From positions 2,790,001 to 2,854,000 of the forward strand of contig NZ_JAFBCU010000001.1 of assembly GCF_016907875.1 (NCBI RefSeq): a DNA stretch of 64,000 bases. Reading direction: 5' to 3'. The stretch's first letter is position 1, and the number at the start of each line of letters is the position of its first letter. Of the stretch, positions 48,216 to 58,672 are shown piece after piece. This DNA is from Arthrobacter roseus. Its GTDB lineage: Bacteria; Actinomycetota; Actinomycetes; Actinomycetales; Micrococcaceae. The notes below the pieces were generated by a model that was given only the letters and a program-made list of their open reading frames with translations, had not been told where the DNA came from and did not search any database. A program made the position numbers and the translations under genes.

Positions 48216-50954
48216 CTACTTTTTCGCTGTCACTTTTTTGCGGGCCGGAGCTTTTCGTGCCGGTTTCTTCGCCGGGCCCTTAGCTCTTTTCTCAGCCAGA
48301 AGATCAATGGCCTGTTCCCGGGTCAGCTCCTCGATCGCCATCGAACCGGGCACCGTGATGTTGGTGATTCCATCGGTGATGTACGGACCAAACCGGCCGT
48401 CTTTGACCACGATGGTCTTTTCCGTTGTGGGGTCATCTCCCAGCTCAGCCAATGGCGGAGCTGCGGTGCGTCCACCGCGCTGTTTGGGCTGAGAGTAAAT
48501 CTCCAGAGCCTGTGCCAGCGTGATCGTAAAGATTTCCTCTTCTGAACCGATTGAGCGAGAGTCGCTGCCCTTCTTCAGATAGGGGCCAAACCGGCCGTTC
48601 TGCACCGTGATCTCGATGCCTTCTGCATCGGATCCCAGTACCCGCGGCAAATTCAACAGCTTCAGGGCCTCTTCAAGAGTGACGGTTTCCACTGACATGG
48701 TCTTGAAAAGTGATCCCGAACGCGGACGGACCTTAGCCGGCTTCTTGGGTGGTTTTGGCTTCCCGTTCTTGTAATACTCCACCGGCTGCTTGGCCAGCTC
48801 TTCCTCGGTTGGCTGCGCGATGACTTCTGTGACGTAGTCTCCGTACCGCCCGGTCTTGGCCACAATGGTGTGGCCCGTGTCCGGATCCTGGCCCAGCTCG
48901 TGCTGCTCCGGACCCGAGGAGTTCATGAGCTCGATCGCCTTCTCCGCTGTCAGCTCATCCGGTGCGAGGTCTTCTGGCACGTTGGCCCGTTCAGGCTGAG
49001 TACCTTCCTCCGCATCTGCGGGGACCGGCTTCTCCAGATACGGACCAAATTTGCCTACTCGGAGAACAATGCCCTCCGCGATCTCGATCGAGTTGACCTG
49101 ACGGGCGTCGATCTCGCCCAGATTATTGACTATGGTGTGCAGCCCGGGGGTGGTGCCATCGCCATAGTAGAAGTGATTCAGCCAATCCACGCGGCCTGCT
49201 TCGCCACGCGATATACGGTCTAGGTCTTCTTCCAACTCAGCGGTGAAATCATAGTCCACGTAGTTCGTGAAGTGTTCCTCAAGAAGGCGTACAACGGAAA
49301 ACGCGATCCAGCTCGGCACCATCGCCTGACCACGGGCCCGGACGTAGCCGCGGTCCATGATCGTCGAAATAGTTGCGGCGTAGGTTGAGGGACGCCCGAT
49401 GCCTAGTTCTTCCAGCATCTTCACCAATGACGCCTCGGTAAAGCGTGGCGGAGGCGATGTCTCGTGCCCGGCAGCATCAATGGATTCAGCGGTCAGCGCA
49501 TCCTTGGCCTTGACGTTCGGCAGCCGGCCCGCGTTGTCCTCTTCGCTGCGTGCAGCGTCGGTGCCCTCTTCATACGCGGCCATGAAGCCGCGAAAGGTGA
49601 TGACCGTCCCGGAAGCTGTGAACTCGGCGTCGCGCGTGGTGCCATCCGCATAGGCTGCCGTTGCACCCACCCGCAGCGACGCCGTCGAGCCCTTGGCATC
49701 AGCCATCTGCGAGGCCACCGTGCGCTTCCAGATCAGCTCGTAAAGCTTGAATTCCTGACCCGTGAGTGACTTCGCAACCTGTGCAGGGGTGCGGAAGGAG
49801 TCACCTGCGGGGCGGACGGCCTCGTGCGCTTCCTGGGCGTTCTTGGCTTTGCCCTTGTAAACGCGACGGGCATCGGGCACGTATTCGGGACCGTACAGTT
49901 CCGAGGCCTGACGCCGTGCGGCGTTGATCGCCTGGTCTGACAGCGCCGAGGAGTCCGTACGCATATAGGTGATGTAACCGTTTTCATACAGCCGCTGCGC
50001 AACCTGCATGGTGGTTCTCGAGCTGAAGCGCAGCTTCCTGGCCGCCTCCTGCTGAAGCGTCGACGTGGTGAACGGTGCCGCTGGCCGACGTGTATACGGT
50101 TTGGTGTCCAGCGAACGGACCGCAAAATCAGCCTTCTCCAGAGCGGTGGCCAGCGCTTTGGCTGCCTCCTCATCGAGATGGGCTACCTTCTGGTTCTTCA
50201 GTTCACCGCGGTCGGTGAAGTCTTTGCCCGTAGCGACCTTGGCGCCGTCGAGCGTGGCCAAGCGGGCTTTGAAGGCGTCCCCCGGGGAAGTGTCCACTGG
50301 TGCCAGCTCTGCAGTCAGGTCCCAGTACGACGCCGTCCGGAACGCCATGCGTTCGCGCTCACGTTCCACGACGAGGCGAGTCGCGACGGACTGCACGCGG
50401 CCAGCAGAGAGACCACTGGCCACTTTCCGCCACAGCACAGGGGAGATCTCGTAGCCGTAGAGGCGGTCCAGAATGCGACGCGTCTCTTGAGCGTCCACCA
50501 TAGGCATATCGACGTCGCGCATTTCCAACAGCGCACGCTGAATGGCTTCGCGAGTGATTTCGGGGAAGGTCAGGCGGTGAACCGGCACCTTGGGCTTGAG
50601 CACCTGCAACAGGTGCCACGCAATCGCTTCTCCTTCACGGTCACCGTCAGTTGCCAGATAGAGTTCGTCGGCATCCTTGAGGAGCGCCTTGAGCTCGGCG
50701 ACCTTCTTCTTCTTGTCCGGGGACACCACATAGTAGGGCTCAAAATCCTTGTCCAGATCCACGGCAAACTTACCGACCGAGCTCTTTTTCAACTCCGCAG
50801 GAAGGTCCGAAGGTTGCGGCAGGTCCCGGATGTGTCCCATCGAAGCGGTCACCTCGAAGCCCTCGCCAAGATACCCGGCGATGGTCTTCCCCTTAGCCGG
50901 CGACTCGACGATGACTAACTTTTTCCCCGTCTTTACGGAGGCCTTGGTGGGCAC
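48216..50954 (-). CDS. topA: DNA topoisomerase I
   Basis: This 912-residue type IA topoisomerase relaxes negative supercoils. The Toprim domain has LVIVESPAKGKTIAGYL (12-28) and the D-x-D-x-x-E metal motif in ATDGDREGEAIAWHLL; the catalytic Tyr is in GYITYMRTDSSALS (near 330). The C-terminal third has four Gly-rich RFGPY(L/I)-type repeats in place of zinc fingers, and the tail is a Lys/Arg/Ala-rich stretch like that of mycobacterial enzymes. The start is a GTG with TAGGAG upstream. Confidence 0.97.
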   Translation of the reverse strand: MPTKASVKTGKKLVIVESPAKGKTIAGYLGEGFEVTASMGHIRDLPQPSDLPAELKKSSVGKFAVDLDKDFEPYYVVSPDKKKKVAELKALLKDADELYLATDGDREGEAIAWHLLQVLKPKVPVHRLTFPEITREAIQRALLEMRDVDMPMVDAQETRRILDRLYGYEISPVLWRKVASGLSAGRVQSVATRLVVERERERMAFRTASYWDLTAELAPVDTSPGDAFKARLATLDGAKVATGKDFTDRGELKNQKVAHLDEEAAKALATALEKADFAVRSLDTKPYTRRPAAPFTTSTLQQEAARKLRFSSRTTMQVAQRLYENGYITYMRTDSSALSDQAINAARRQASELYGPEYVPDARRVYKGKAKNAQEAHEAVRPAGDSFRTPAQVAKSLTGQEFKLYELIWKRTVASQMADAKGSTASLRVGATAAYADGTTRDAEFTASGTVITFRGFMAAYEEGTDAARSEEDNAGRLPNVKAKDALTAESIDAAGHETSPPPRFTEASLVKMLEELGIGRPSTYAATISTIMDRGYVRARGQAMVPSWIAFSVVRLLEEHFTNYVDYDFTAELEEDLDRISRGEAGRVDWLNHFYYGDGTTPGLHTIVNNLGEIDARQVNSIEIAEGIVLRVGKFGPYLEKPVPADAEEGTQPERANVPEDLAPDELTAEKAIELMNSSGPEQHELGQDPDTGHTIVAKTGRYGDYVTEVIAQPTEEELAKQPVEYYKNGKPKPPKKPAKVRPRSGSLFKTMSVETVTLEEALKLLNLPRVLGSDAEGIEITVQNGRFGPYLKKGSDSRSIGSEEEIFTITLAQALEIYSQPKQRGGRTAAPPLAELGDDPTTEKTIVVKDGRFGPYITDGITNITVPGSMAIEELTREQAIDLLAEKRAKGPAKKPARKAPARKKVTAKK

Positions 50955-51071
50955 GATGCTCCTACTAACATGGTGGAAAGTTCTTGAACAGGTCTACCAT
51001 AACGCCCAACTCGACGTCTCCTGTCATGGACGATGTGTGGAGAACATCACCGATGCCCCAGCAGGAGCGGA

Positions 51072-52142
51072 CTAATCCTGGCTCACGGGACGGTCGGAAG
51101 GGGTGATGTCAACTTCCATGGCCTCCCCATCCCGGACCAGTGTCGCCATCGTGCTGTCGCCCGGATTGATGCCGCGGAGTTCACCAAGAAGATCCTCGGC
51201 AGTGCGTAGTTTGGTGTCGCCGATCTGGGTCAGGACGTCTCCGGGTTTTACTCCTGCAGTATCGGCCGGTCCGCCCTTAACGACGGACAACACCAGCACA
51301 CCTTCCGTTTGTTTAATGCCCAGCTGTCCGGCTATCTGCGGGGTGATGGTGGCCGGCTGCAGGCCCAGGAACGCGTGCTCGGCCGTGCCGTCTTCGCGCA
51401 GTTGCTCCGCTACGTGGACTGCGGTTGCGGCTGGAATAGCGAATCCGAGAGAGACGGCCCCAGCTGCTGGCGGAATGTAGGCCTCGCTGATACCGATCAC
51501 GTCTCCGGAAGCATTCACGACGGCGCCGCCCGAGTTGCCCGGGCTGATCGCAGCATCTGTCTGAATCAGGTCCACGAGCGACTGGCTCTTAGCTGCTGAT
51601 CCAGGAATCTCGCGGGCGAGGGCGGAGACGATGCCGGCCGTTGCCGTATTTTCAAAGCCGAGTGGGCTACCGATGACGACGGCGAGTTCGCCCACGCGTG
51701 GGAGTTTCTCCTCAAAGGTCGCGGCTGGCAGGTTGTCCCGGTCAACTTCCACCAGTGCGAGGTCGGTGATGACGTCTGTGGCGCGCACCGTTCCTGGAAT
51801 CCGCTGACCGTCGGCAAAGGCCACCTCGACGTTGCGTGCTTCTCCAACAACGTGCGCGTTCGTCAAAATGAGGCCATCTTCCGTATAGACAACGCCGCTA
51901 CCCAGACCGTTGTCGGTAAAGATGGTTACCACAGAAGGTTGGACTTCAGCCACAATGTCGGGGATCGTGCTGAACACGCCTCCGGTGACGCTGGCCTTAT
52001 CGCCGGAGGACCCGTTCTCGGCAGCCGCAGTAGACGGCGCCTTGAGCGATCCGGTCGGCTCTTCCTCGGCGCCCGCGGTGCACCCACCGAGCAGGAGCGC
52101 CCCTGCGGCGACGATGGCGGCGTATTGCAATCTGGTTGGCAT
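51072..52142 (-). CDS. HtrA-like lipoprotein serine protease with PDZ domain
   Basis: This 356-residue exported lipoprotein (lipobox L-G-G-C near residue 21) has a Ser/Ala-rich linker, a trypsin-like HtrA domain with His in LTNAHVVG, Asp in ITDLALVEV and Ser in SPGNSGGAVV, and a C-terminal PDZ domain with GVLVLSVVKGGPADTAGVKPGD. It should act in envelope protein quality control. I chose ATG 52142, nine bases after GGAGAG; ATG 52151 directly abuts that site and is unlikely. It stands alone between topA and the methyltransferase gene. Confidence 0.9.
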   Translation of the reverse strand: MPTRLQYAAIVAAGALLLGGCTAGAEEEPTGSLKAPSTAAAENGSSGDKASVTGGVFSTIPDIVAEVQPSVVTIFTDNGLGSGVVYTEDGLILTNAHVVGEARNVEVAFADGQRIPGTVRATDVITDLALVEVDRDNLPAATFEEKLPRVGELAVVIGSPLGFENTATAGIVSALAREIPGSAAKSQSLVDLIQTDAAISPGNSGGAVVNASGDVIGISEAYIPPAAGAVSLGFAIPAATAVHVAEQLREDGTAEHAFLGLQPATITPQIAGQLGIKQTEGVLVLSVVKGGPADTAGVKPGDVLTQIGDTKLRTAEDLLGELRGINPGDSTMATLVRDGEAMEVDITPSDRPVSQD

Positions 52143-52243
52143 AGGCGTCATCTCTCCATCACAACGCCAGCGATGGCTTATCGCAAGGGGACACGGCCAT
52201 TTTTCAGTAAGTTCCCACCAAGTTTCCGCAGATAAACGTGCGT

Positions 52244-53830
52244 TTAGGGCACGGGTGTCAAAAAACCGTCGCGCACCAGGTTCCGGACCTCCTCCGACAG
52301 TCCGCTGCGGAAGGCGGCGTCGTCGCGGTCCAGCAGGGCCGCGAGCGCGCCGATAATCTGCCCTACCGCGAGTTCACCGTCGGACGCCGAGACGAACCCG
52401 GTGAGTTCGGTGCTCATGAGGTTGGTGCGGCGCAGCCCTGCGCCCTGACGCAGCAGGATCACGCCCGGGTGTTCGGCGCCGGGCCGCTGGTGGCGTTCTT
52501 CGGTGACGTCGTCGGCCACCTGGAGGTGCTGGCTTTCCAGATCGGAGGAGTTGAGGGTGAGCCAGTCGGAGCGTTCGACGGCGGCCTGCAGATGTGCGCC
52601 AAGCGGCTGTTCCACGTCGTGAGTGATGTCCTCGAACCTGTTCAGTGTGCGCTTTCCCACGGCCGGGTTGCGGAGCCAGACCATGCCGAATCCGATCGAG
52701 GACACGTTGCGGGAGGCAAAATCCTCGAGGTACGCCGCGAACGCGGCCTCGTAGGCTGCGGGCTCCCTGTTCTCCGCAGCGTCGCGCAGCCAGGTTTCGG
52801 CATAGTGCGACGGCGAGACGGCCTCGCGTTGGATGACCCAGGCGTCGACGGCGTCCGGCACCCAGGACGCTACCCTCTCTTCCCACGACGTGTTTTCGGA
52901 AATTTCCCAGTTGCCGAGCATCTGGGCGGACCCGCCTGGATTGAGCAGATCGGGCAGTTTCTGCAGAAGTGATGCCACGATCTGGTCACCGGGAAGGCCG
53001 CCGTCGCGATACGTGTACTGGCTGTCCGCACTCTCCCCCGAGCTGCGCGGCGTGATGACGAAGGGCGGGTTGGACACCACGAGGTCGAAAGTCTGCCCCG
53101 CCACGGCGTCGAGCAGGTTTCCCTGCAGCAGTGTGACCCTGTCCTCGGTGTTCGTCGGGTCTATATTCAGCGCGTGCGCGTTCAGCAACAGGTTGAAACG
53201 CGTGAAGGCGAGCGCGCGCGACGAGATATCCGTTGCTGTGACGTGCCGTACGTGGGACAGCAGATGGAAGGTCTGGATGCCGCAACCGGTACCGAGATCC
53301 AGCGCCGTCTGGACCGGGGTCCGCATCGTGACCTGCGCCAGTGTCAGCGACGCCTGCCCGATGCCGAGCACATGGTCATGGCGCAGGACGCCGGCGCGCT
53401 GGCGGAAACCGAGGTCGCTGGCAACCCACAGGTCGCCATCGGCGTCGGAGGAATACGGACGGAGGTCGACGGCAGCGCGAAGGCCGTCGTCGGACCGTTC
53501 CACAAGACGCAACTCCAGCAGGGTATCCACGGTGAGGTTTTTGAAAGCGTTCGCGAGGTCTTCTTCCGTGACCGTATCGCCCAGCAGCCACAGAAGTACG
53601 ACGACGGCGAGCACGGCCTCAGCGCCGCTGCCACCGATGAGGACCCGGCAGCGCAGTTTCGCGGGGATGGGTTGTTCCCGGTCAAGCGCCTGAGATGCTT
53701 CCTCGCCCAGCATGGAGGCGACGCCGTCGACCGTGAAATCCACGAGCTGGAGGTCAGTCGCGAGCGCGGCAAGTAGTTGGGCACTGGCGCTGTTGGGTGC
53801 GTCCGGAACATCTTCGGTGAAGGAATTCAT
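52244..53830 (-). CDS. Class I SAM methyltransferase with DUF7059-type N-terminus
   Basis: This 528-residue protein has an all-helical N-terminal winged-helix-like part (about 1-150), a Rossmann methyltransferase core with [16 protein letters not shown] (near 172-187) and acidic [20 protein letters not shown] in part, and the N-P-P-F motif in [13 protein letters not shown] typical of N6-adenine or N5-glutamine methyltransferases. The last 230 residues are acidic and family specific. The substrate is unknown, with RNA, DNA or a translation factor all possible. Its start overlaps the trhO stop as ATGA. Confidence 0.83.
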   Translation of the reverse strand: MNSFTEDVPDAPNSASAQLLAALATDLQLVDFTVDGVASMLGEEASQALDREQPIPAKLRCRVLIGGSGAEAVLAVVVLLWLLGDTVTEEDLANAFKNLTVDTLLELRLVERSDDGLRAAVDLRPYSSDADGDLWVASDLGFRQRAGVLRHDHVLGIGQASLTLAQVTMRTPVQTALDLGTGCGIQTFHLLSHVRHVTATDISSRALAFTRFNLLLNAHALNIDPTNTEDRVTLLQGNLLDAVAGQTFDLVVSNPPFVITPRSSGESADSQYTYRDGGLPGDQIVASLLQKLPDLLNPGGSAQMLGNWEISENTSWEERVASWVPDAVDAWVIQREAVSPSHYAETWLRDAAENREPAAYEAAFAAYLEDFASRNVSSIGFGMVWLRNPAVGKRTLNRFEDITHDVEQPLGAHLQAAVERSDWLTLNSSDLESQHLQVADDVTEERHQRPGAEHPGVILLRQGAGLRRTNLMSTELTGFVSASDGELAVGQIIGALAALLDRDDAAFRSGLSEEVRNLVRDGFLTPVP

Positions 53831-54738
53831 GAGAGATTTTCCCCTTCTGTTTCGCACCCCTGCGGGCAGCGGAGGGTGGCCGGATCGGCTGAGCATTCTG
53901 AACAGTAGAGAGTCAGATGGCGGCAGTTCAGATTGCTGCAGTTCTCGAACTTGTTGGTTGGGGCCTGGCACCGCACACAGGTGCCGATGGTCTTCGCGTT
54001 CTCGGAAAATTCCATGTGCATGCGCTTGTCGAACACGTAGAGGGAGCCCTCCCAGAGGCCGGCGTCGCCATAGGTCTCGCCGTAGCGGACAATCCCGCCC
54101 TTCATCTGGTAAACCTCGCTGAAGCCGCGGTCGACCATGAGGCTGGAGAGGACTTCGCAGCGGATACCGCCCGTGCAATAGGTCACCACCGGCTTGTCCC
54201 TGAGGTGGTCATACTTCCCAGAGTCCAGTTCACGCTTGAAATCCTGGGTGGTCGCGACGTCGGGCACCACCGCATCTCGGAACTTCCCGATCTGTGCTTC
54301 GAACGCGTTACGGCCGTCGAAGAACGTGATCTCCTCCCCGGAGGCCTTCCGTGACTCCACGAGCTCGTGCAACTCTTCCGGGCGCAAGTGCTTGCCTCCG
54401 CCTACAACGCCGTTCTCATCCACTTGGAGCTCACCGGGCGCGCCGAAACTGACAATTTCGTCCCGGACCTTGATGCTCAGACGCGGGAAGTCCTCGGCAC
54501 CGCCCTCGGACCACTTGATGTCCATCTTCTTGAAAGCCGGGTATTCGCGTGTTGCCTTCACGTACCGTTTGACCGCGTTCAGCTCACCGCCGACCGTACC
54601 GTTGATGCCATCCTTTGAGATGATGACCCGTCCACGAAGGCTCAGCTTCTCGCAGAGAGCGCGCTGCCACAGCCGGATCGCGTCGGGATCCGTAAGCGGG
54701 GTGAAGGCGTAGTACAGGACAATGCGGTTGATAGTCAC
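53827..54738 (-). CDS. trhO: Oxygen-dependent tRNA uridine hydroxylase TrhO
   Basis: This 303-residue rhodanese-like enzyme hydroxylates uridine 34 of tRNA using oxygen. It has an N-terminal acylphosphatase-like domain ([30 protein letters not shown]), a rhodanese domain with the active loop C-T-G-G-I-R-C-E (near 190), and a Cys-rich tail ([33 protein letters not shown]) probably binding zinc. I start at GTG 54738 because relatives begin near M-x-x-N-R-I-V-L; a TTG at 54765 would add nine residues. No Shine-Dalgarno is visible, so the mRNA may be leaderless. Confidence 0.9.
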   Translation of the reverse strand: MTINRIVLYYAFTPLTDPDAIRLWQRALCEKLSLRGRVIISKDGINGTVGGELNAVKRYVKATREYPAFKKMDIKWSEGGAEDFPRLSIKVRDEIVSFGAPGELQVDENGVVGGGKHLRPEELHELVESRKASGEEITFFDGRNAFEAQIGKFRDAVVPDVATTQDFKRELDSGKYDHLRDKPVVTYCTGGIRCEVLSSLMVDRGFSEVYQMKGGIVRYGETYGDAGLWEGSLYVFDKRMHMEFSENAKTIGTCVRCQAPTNKFENCSNLNCRHLTLYCSECSADPATLRCPQGCETEGENLS

Positions 54739-54821
54739 ATTATTAAGGGTAAAGGTAGCTATCAAATGACGATTCAGTTGCCGATATAGGTTTTAAGGGG
54801 CCCTGACGCTAGGGTCAGTTT

Positions 54822-55502
54822 ATGAACGCCTCACTCGATGATGACCTGGTGAAAGTGTGGGCGGCCGGCTGGGCTGCCTGCCGTGGGCACGAGACCCGCG
54901 AACACGGACGGTTCCCTTCTGCGCAAATTTCCGGGTCCTCCAGCGACTGGCAGTTTTTCGCGCTGGAACCCACTGACGATGAATTCTCAGATCTTGCCTC
55001 CCGGATCGCTGAGTCGCCGAGCCTGCTCTACGTTTTCACGGACCGCATGCCCGCCATGCATGCCAAAGCGTCCTCTGCTGGCTTGCACGTAACCGGAACG
55101 TTCCAGAGCTTGATGACCACGGACATGGCTGGCCAGGATATTGAAGACCCACTATCCCCGGATGGTTTTGAGACCACTGTTACCCGCGGCGATGGTGTTC
55201 ATCGGGTTCTGGTCACCCACGACGGCGAAGAAGCGGCTCGCGGTAGCGTTGCCGTCGTCGGTGAATACGCGGTATTTGACCGCATCATCACCGCCCCCAA
55301 TTACCGGCGGCAGGGTTTAGGCAGTTATGTCATGCGTGCTTTGACCGCTGTGGTCATGGAGCACGACGTCGAACACGGGCTGCTGCTTGCTTCACCGGAT
55401 GGTCGGGCGCTGTACGGTTTCCTCGGCTGGCTGGAACTCACGGAAGTCCTGATGCTTCAAGGTCAGGAACCTGCGGAAGCGGACATCGTCAAAATCGACT
55501 GA
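54822..55502 (+). CDS. GNAT-family N-acetyltransferase
   Basis: This 226-residue protein has a C-terminal GNAT domain (about 110-215) with the acetyl-CoA loop A-P-N-Y-R-R-Q-G-L-G-S and the following helix YVMRALTAVVMEHDV, then LLLASPDGRALYGFLGW with the usual Tyr. The first 100 residues are not typical and may be a degenerate GNAT repeat or a substrate domain. It is divergent from trhO and precedes the helicase gene by 23 bp. The substrate is unknown. Confidence 0.82.
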   Translation: MNASLDDDLVKVWAAGWAACRGHETREHGRFPSAQISGSSSDWQFFALEPTDDEFSDLASRIAESPSLLYVFTDRMPAMHAKASSAGLHVTGTFQSLMTTDMAGQDIEDPLSPDGFETTVTRGDGVHRVLVTHDGEEAARGSVAVVGEYAVFDRIITAPNYRRQGLGSYVMRALTAVVMEHDVEHGLLLASPDGRALYGFLGWLELTEVLMLQGQEPAEADIVKID

Positions 55503-55525
55503 CATTACAGTGAAACAATGATGGT

Positions 55526-57850
55526 GTGGCCCTTCACGATTCCCTGATCCCGCTTCTTGGCGGCGGTACGGATCCGGAGCAATTACAGCACGTGCACCGG
55601 ATTCCGTCACGTGTTGCGTCAGTTTCCCCGTGGCCGGAGTGGGCGCACCCAGACGTTGTTGATGCCTACCGAATGCTGGGAGTTCAGGAGCCATGGCGGC
55701 ACCAGGCCGAGGCAGCCGAGGCCGCTCATTCGGGACAGCACACCATCCTCGCTACGGGAACGGCGTCCGGTAAGTCCCTGGCGTATCAACTTCCCGCTCT
55801 TGACAGCATTCACCGTTCGGCAGTCGAGGATCGCATCAGTCTGGAGCCCAGTGGTTCCGTCACCCTTTATCTGGCGCCCACCAAGGCTCTGGCCGCGGAC
55901 CAGCTCTCCGCGATCAAGGCGCTGAAGTTGCCCTCAGTGCGGGCTGAAACATACGACGGCGATACTGATCAGGGTGCGCGCCGCTGGATCCGCGACCACG
56001 CGAACTTTGTCCTGGCCAATCCCGACATGCTGCACTTCGGTGTCCTGCCCAATCATGGGTGGTGGGCCAGGTTCTTCCGGCGGCTGAAGTACGTGATTAT
56101 TGACGAGGCGCACACGTACCGCGGTGTCTTTGGTTCTCATGTGGCAAACCTGATGCGGCGGCTCCGCAGGATCTGCGCTCATTACGGTTCTGATCCTGTG
56201 TTTATCGGGGCGTCCGCAACCTCATCAGACCCTGGGCATTCCTTTGGCCGCCTCATCGGCGCGGACGTCACCGCGTTCACCCAGGACTATTCCCCTCATG
56301 GTTCGACGACGGTAGCGTTCTGGGAGCCAGTTCTCACCGAGCTCAAGGGCGAGAATGGCGCGAGGGAACGGCGCACTGTCATAGCTGAGACCTCGGACCT
56401 GTTGGCGAATCTTGTCGCAGCCCAGGTCCGAACTATTGCTTTCATCAAGTCCCGGCGCGGTGCGGAAACCATTGCCACTATTACGCGGCGCCTGCTGGAG
56501 GAGGTTCATCCCAGCCTTCCTGACCGTGTTGCTTCTTACCGGTCGGGCTATCTGCCGGAGGAGCGCCGTGAGCTGGAATCGAAGCTTCGCAGCGGTGAAC
56601 TCCTGGGTGTTTCGAGCACGTCGGCACTGGAGCTTGGCATAGACATAGCCGGTCTCGACGCTGTGCTGGTGGCCGGATGGCCAGGCACGCGCGCCTCCCT
56701 GTTCCAGCAGATCGGCCGCGCGGGACGGACTGGCCAAGACGCGCTGGCCGCCTTTGTTGCCAGTGATGACCCGCTGGATACGTATCTGGTCCATCATCCG
56801 GAGGCGGTCTTCGACATTGGGGTTGAGGCCACAGTCTTTGATCCGTCGAACCCTTACGTTTTGGGCCCGCACCTGTGCGCTGCAGCGGCAGAGATTCCGA
56901 TATCTCCTGCCGAGCTGTCCACCTTCGGTGATACCACGGCAGCGCTGCTGGATCAGTTGGTGACGCAAGGTTACCTCCGGCGCCGAGCTTCGGGTTGGTA
57001 CTGGACCCATGCACAGAGCGCTGCGGCGATGGTGAATCTGAGGGCAGACGGCGGTGGTCCGATCAGCATCGTCGAGTCCGGTACGGGCACGTTGTTGGGC
57101 ACGATGGGCTCTCCGCAAAGCCATTATCAGGCTCATACAGGTGCTATTTATGTTCATCAGGGTCAAACGTTCGTGGTGGAGGAGCTGAACGAACAGGATC
57201 ATTGCGCGATTGTCTCCCGCGGAAACCCGGACTACTACACGCAGGCCCGGGACGTCACCCAGATTGAGGTCATCGGTACGTCCCGGAGCGCGGAGTGGGG
57301 CCGGGTTGGTGTCTCTTTTGGTGAGGTGAAAGTGACTACGCAGGTGGTCTCCTTTCAGCGCAAGGCCCTTGTATCGAACGAGATTCTGGGCGAGGAACCC
57401 TTGGAGTTGGAGGCGCGGGAGCTGTTCACCAAAGCGGTGTGGTTCACGGTGGACGCGAGCCTGCTGACAAACGCGGGAATCCTTGAGCCGGAAATTCCAG
57501 GATCACTTCATGCTGCCGAGCACGCGGCCATCGGGTTGCTGCCGCTGGTGGCCTCGAGTGACCGCTGGGACATCGGTGGTGTTTCCACTGCCTTACACGC
57601 CGACACTGAGCTGCCCACCGTATTTGTTTACGATGGGCACCCAGGCGGGGCCGGTTTCGCCGAACGCGGCTTTGATGCCGCTGTGATCTGGTTGTCCGCC
57701 ACCCGCAAGGCCATTGCCTCGTGTGAGTGCGACCGCGGCTGCCCCTCCTGCGTTCAGTCCCCCAAATGTGGAAACAAGAACAACCCGCTGGACAAGGCTG
57801 GAGCCATCAAGCTGATCGACGTGCTGCTGCGCGACGCTCCGAAGCCCTGA
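55526..57850 (+). CDS. MrfA/YprA-like DEXH helicase with DUF1998 domain
   Basis: This 774-residue superfamily 2 helicase has Walker A ATGTASGKSLAYQLP (near 74-88), motif II IIDEAHTYRG, and motifs V-VI STSALELGIDI and QQIGRAGRTGQ. The C-terminal DUF1998 domain ends in a five-cysteine cluster (C-x-C-x3-C-x2-C-x5-C) before GNKNNPLDK, which holds zinc in Bacillus MrfA, a mitomycin lesion repair helicase. It probably works in DNA repair. The start is GTG 55526 with no strong ribosome site. It is convergent with the Tad operon (3 bp gap), matching the mycobacterial Rv3649 neighbourhood. Confidence 0.92.
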   Translation: MALHDSLIPLLGGGTDPEQLQHVHRIPSRVASVSPWPEWAHPDVVDAYRMLGVQEPWRHQAEAAEAAHSGQHTILATGTASGKSLAYQLPALDSIHRSAVEDRISLEPSGSVTLYLAPTKALAADQLSAIKALKLPSVRAETYDGDTDQGARRWIRDHANFVLANPDMLHFGVLPNHGWWARFFRRLKYVIIDEAHTYRGVFGSHVANLMRRLRRICAHYGSDPVFIGASATSSDPGHSFGRLIGADVTAFTQDYSPHGSTTVAFWEPVLTELKGENGARERRTVIAETSDLLANLVAAQVRTIAFIKSRRGAETIATITRRLLEEVHPSLPDRVASYRSGYLPEERRELESKLRSGELLGVSSTSALELGIDIAGLDAVLVAGWPGTRASLFQQIGRAGRTGQDALAAFVASDDPLDTYLVHHPEAVFDIGVEATVFDPSNPYVLGPHLCAAAAEIPISPAELSTFGDTTAALLDQLVTQGYLRRRASGWYWTHAQSAAAMVNLRADGGGPISIVESGTGTLLGTMGSPQSHYQAHTGAIYVHQGQTFVVEELNEQDHCAIVSRGNPDYYTQARDVTQIEVIGTSRSAEWGRVGVSFGEVKVTTQVVSFQRKALVSNEILGEEPLELEARELFTKAVWFTVDASLLTNAGILEPEIPGSLHAAEHAAIGLLPLVASSDRWDIGGVSTALHADTELPTVFVYDGHPGGAGFAERGFDAAVIWLSATRKAIASCECDRGCPSCVQSPKCGNKNNPLDKAGAIKLIDVLLRDAPKP

Positions 57851-57853
57851 CCG

Positions 57854-58246
57854 TCAGGGCAGGTCAGGTGGAGGTCCTGCTCGTGCTCTGCCATTCGCGG
57901 AGCCGAGTAAGGATGAAATGTGCACGCTCGTGGTCACATCAACAATGTGTCCCTGTGCACCAACCTGCTGACAGCTTTTAAGCTCGACGCCGTGTCTGCT
58001 GGCTACTTCCCCGGCCACCGCGCACGGCTCGCCAGGGGTCAGCCCGCGGGCCACGTCGGCGGCCGCGAGGGCTGCGAGATCGGCTGCGGTTGAGGCCCGG
58101 CTAGCCCCCACAGTGGCCTGCACGAGGATCACGAGCATCGCCAGCAGGAGCAGGATCGCGAACGCGATGCCTGCCATCATGACAGTCCCCGCACCTTTCT
58201 CGTGTTGGTCGCTCCGCGCTGTTTCGGTAGGGGCAAGGCAGTTCAT
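57854..58246 (-). CDS. Rv3654c-type TadE-like protein
   Basis: This 130-residue protein has a short basic head, the pseudopilin-like motif EKGAGTVMMAGIAFAILLLLAM (a Glu five residues after the cleavage-type Gly is absent), and ADLAALAAADVARG typical of TadG-like proteins, followed by a small extracytoplasmic domain with two cysteines (GEPCAV and LKSCQQ). It is the last gene of the Tad operon, overlapping tadE as ATGA. It is probably a minor pilin or a secretion component. Confidence 0.85.
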   Translation of the reverse strand: MNCLAPTETARSDQHEKGAGTVMMAGIAFAILLLLAMLVILVQATVGASRASTAADLAALAAADVARGLTPGEPCAVAGEVASRHGVELKSCQQVGAQGHIVDVTTSVHISSLLGSANGRARAGPPPDLP

Positions 58247-58662
58247 GGCACCCCTGGTCCGGTAACACCCGTGTTTTCTGGGCGTGCGAGCGCGTCCGCC
58301 TCCAGCTGCCAGCCGGACCACCCAAGTAGCGGTCCATCCACTGTGGTCGAGACGTGAACGGTGGCCCACGTTCCATCACCGGTCACTGACAGTTCTGCCT
58401 GCGGACCGGCCAGTCGCTGCACCGTCGTCGTCGCGACCGCTGTGTCCTCACCGCGCATGATTTCCCGTGCGCCTGCCCGTGCCGCTTCTTCCAGGCGAAG
58501 CTGGGTAGCTCCGACGGACACTGCGGTAAGGACTACCACCAGCAGCACAACGATTGAAGGCAGAGCCACCGCGAACTCCGCGGTGACGGCGCCGCGCTGC
58601 CCGGAAATAGAACGGGGTCCCCGGGTTGCACCGCCATCCCGCGGAGTTCGTGTGGAGTTCAT
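58243..58662 (-). CDS. TadE-family minor pilin-like protein
   Basis: This 139-residue protein has the TadE signature GQRGAVTAEFAVALPSIVVLL: a prepilin-type cleavage site followed by T-A-E-F and a hydrophobic helix (about 27-55), then an extracytoplasmic beta-rich part. It is a Rv3655c-type protein of the Flp pilus system. ATG 58662 has AAGG eight bases upstream. Start and stop overlap or abut neighbouring genes. Confidence 0.87.
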   Translation of the reverse strand: MNSTRTPRDGGATRGPRSISGQRGAVTAEFAVALPSIVVLLVVVLTAVSVGATQLRLEEAARAGAREIMRGEDTAVATTTVQRLAGPQAELSVTGDGTWATVHVSTTVDGPLLGWSGWQLEADALARPENTGVTGPGVP

Positions 58663-58672
58663 AGGAGCTGCC

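Noticed and set aside
53831-54178. N-terminal extension of the methyltransferase frame
   Set aside because: The extra 116 codons lie inside trhO and read as shadow sequence; the ATG at 53830 overlaps the trhO stop in the usual ATGA manner.
56225-57202. 325-codon reverse open frame inside the helicase gene
   Set aside because: The helicase motifs run continuously through this region on the forward strand; the reverse frame shows no domain.
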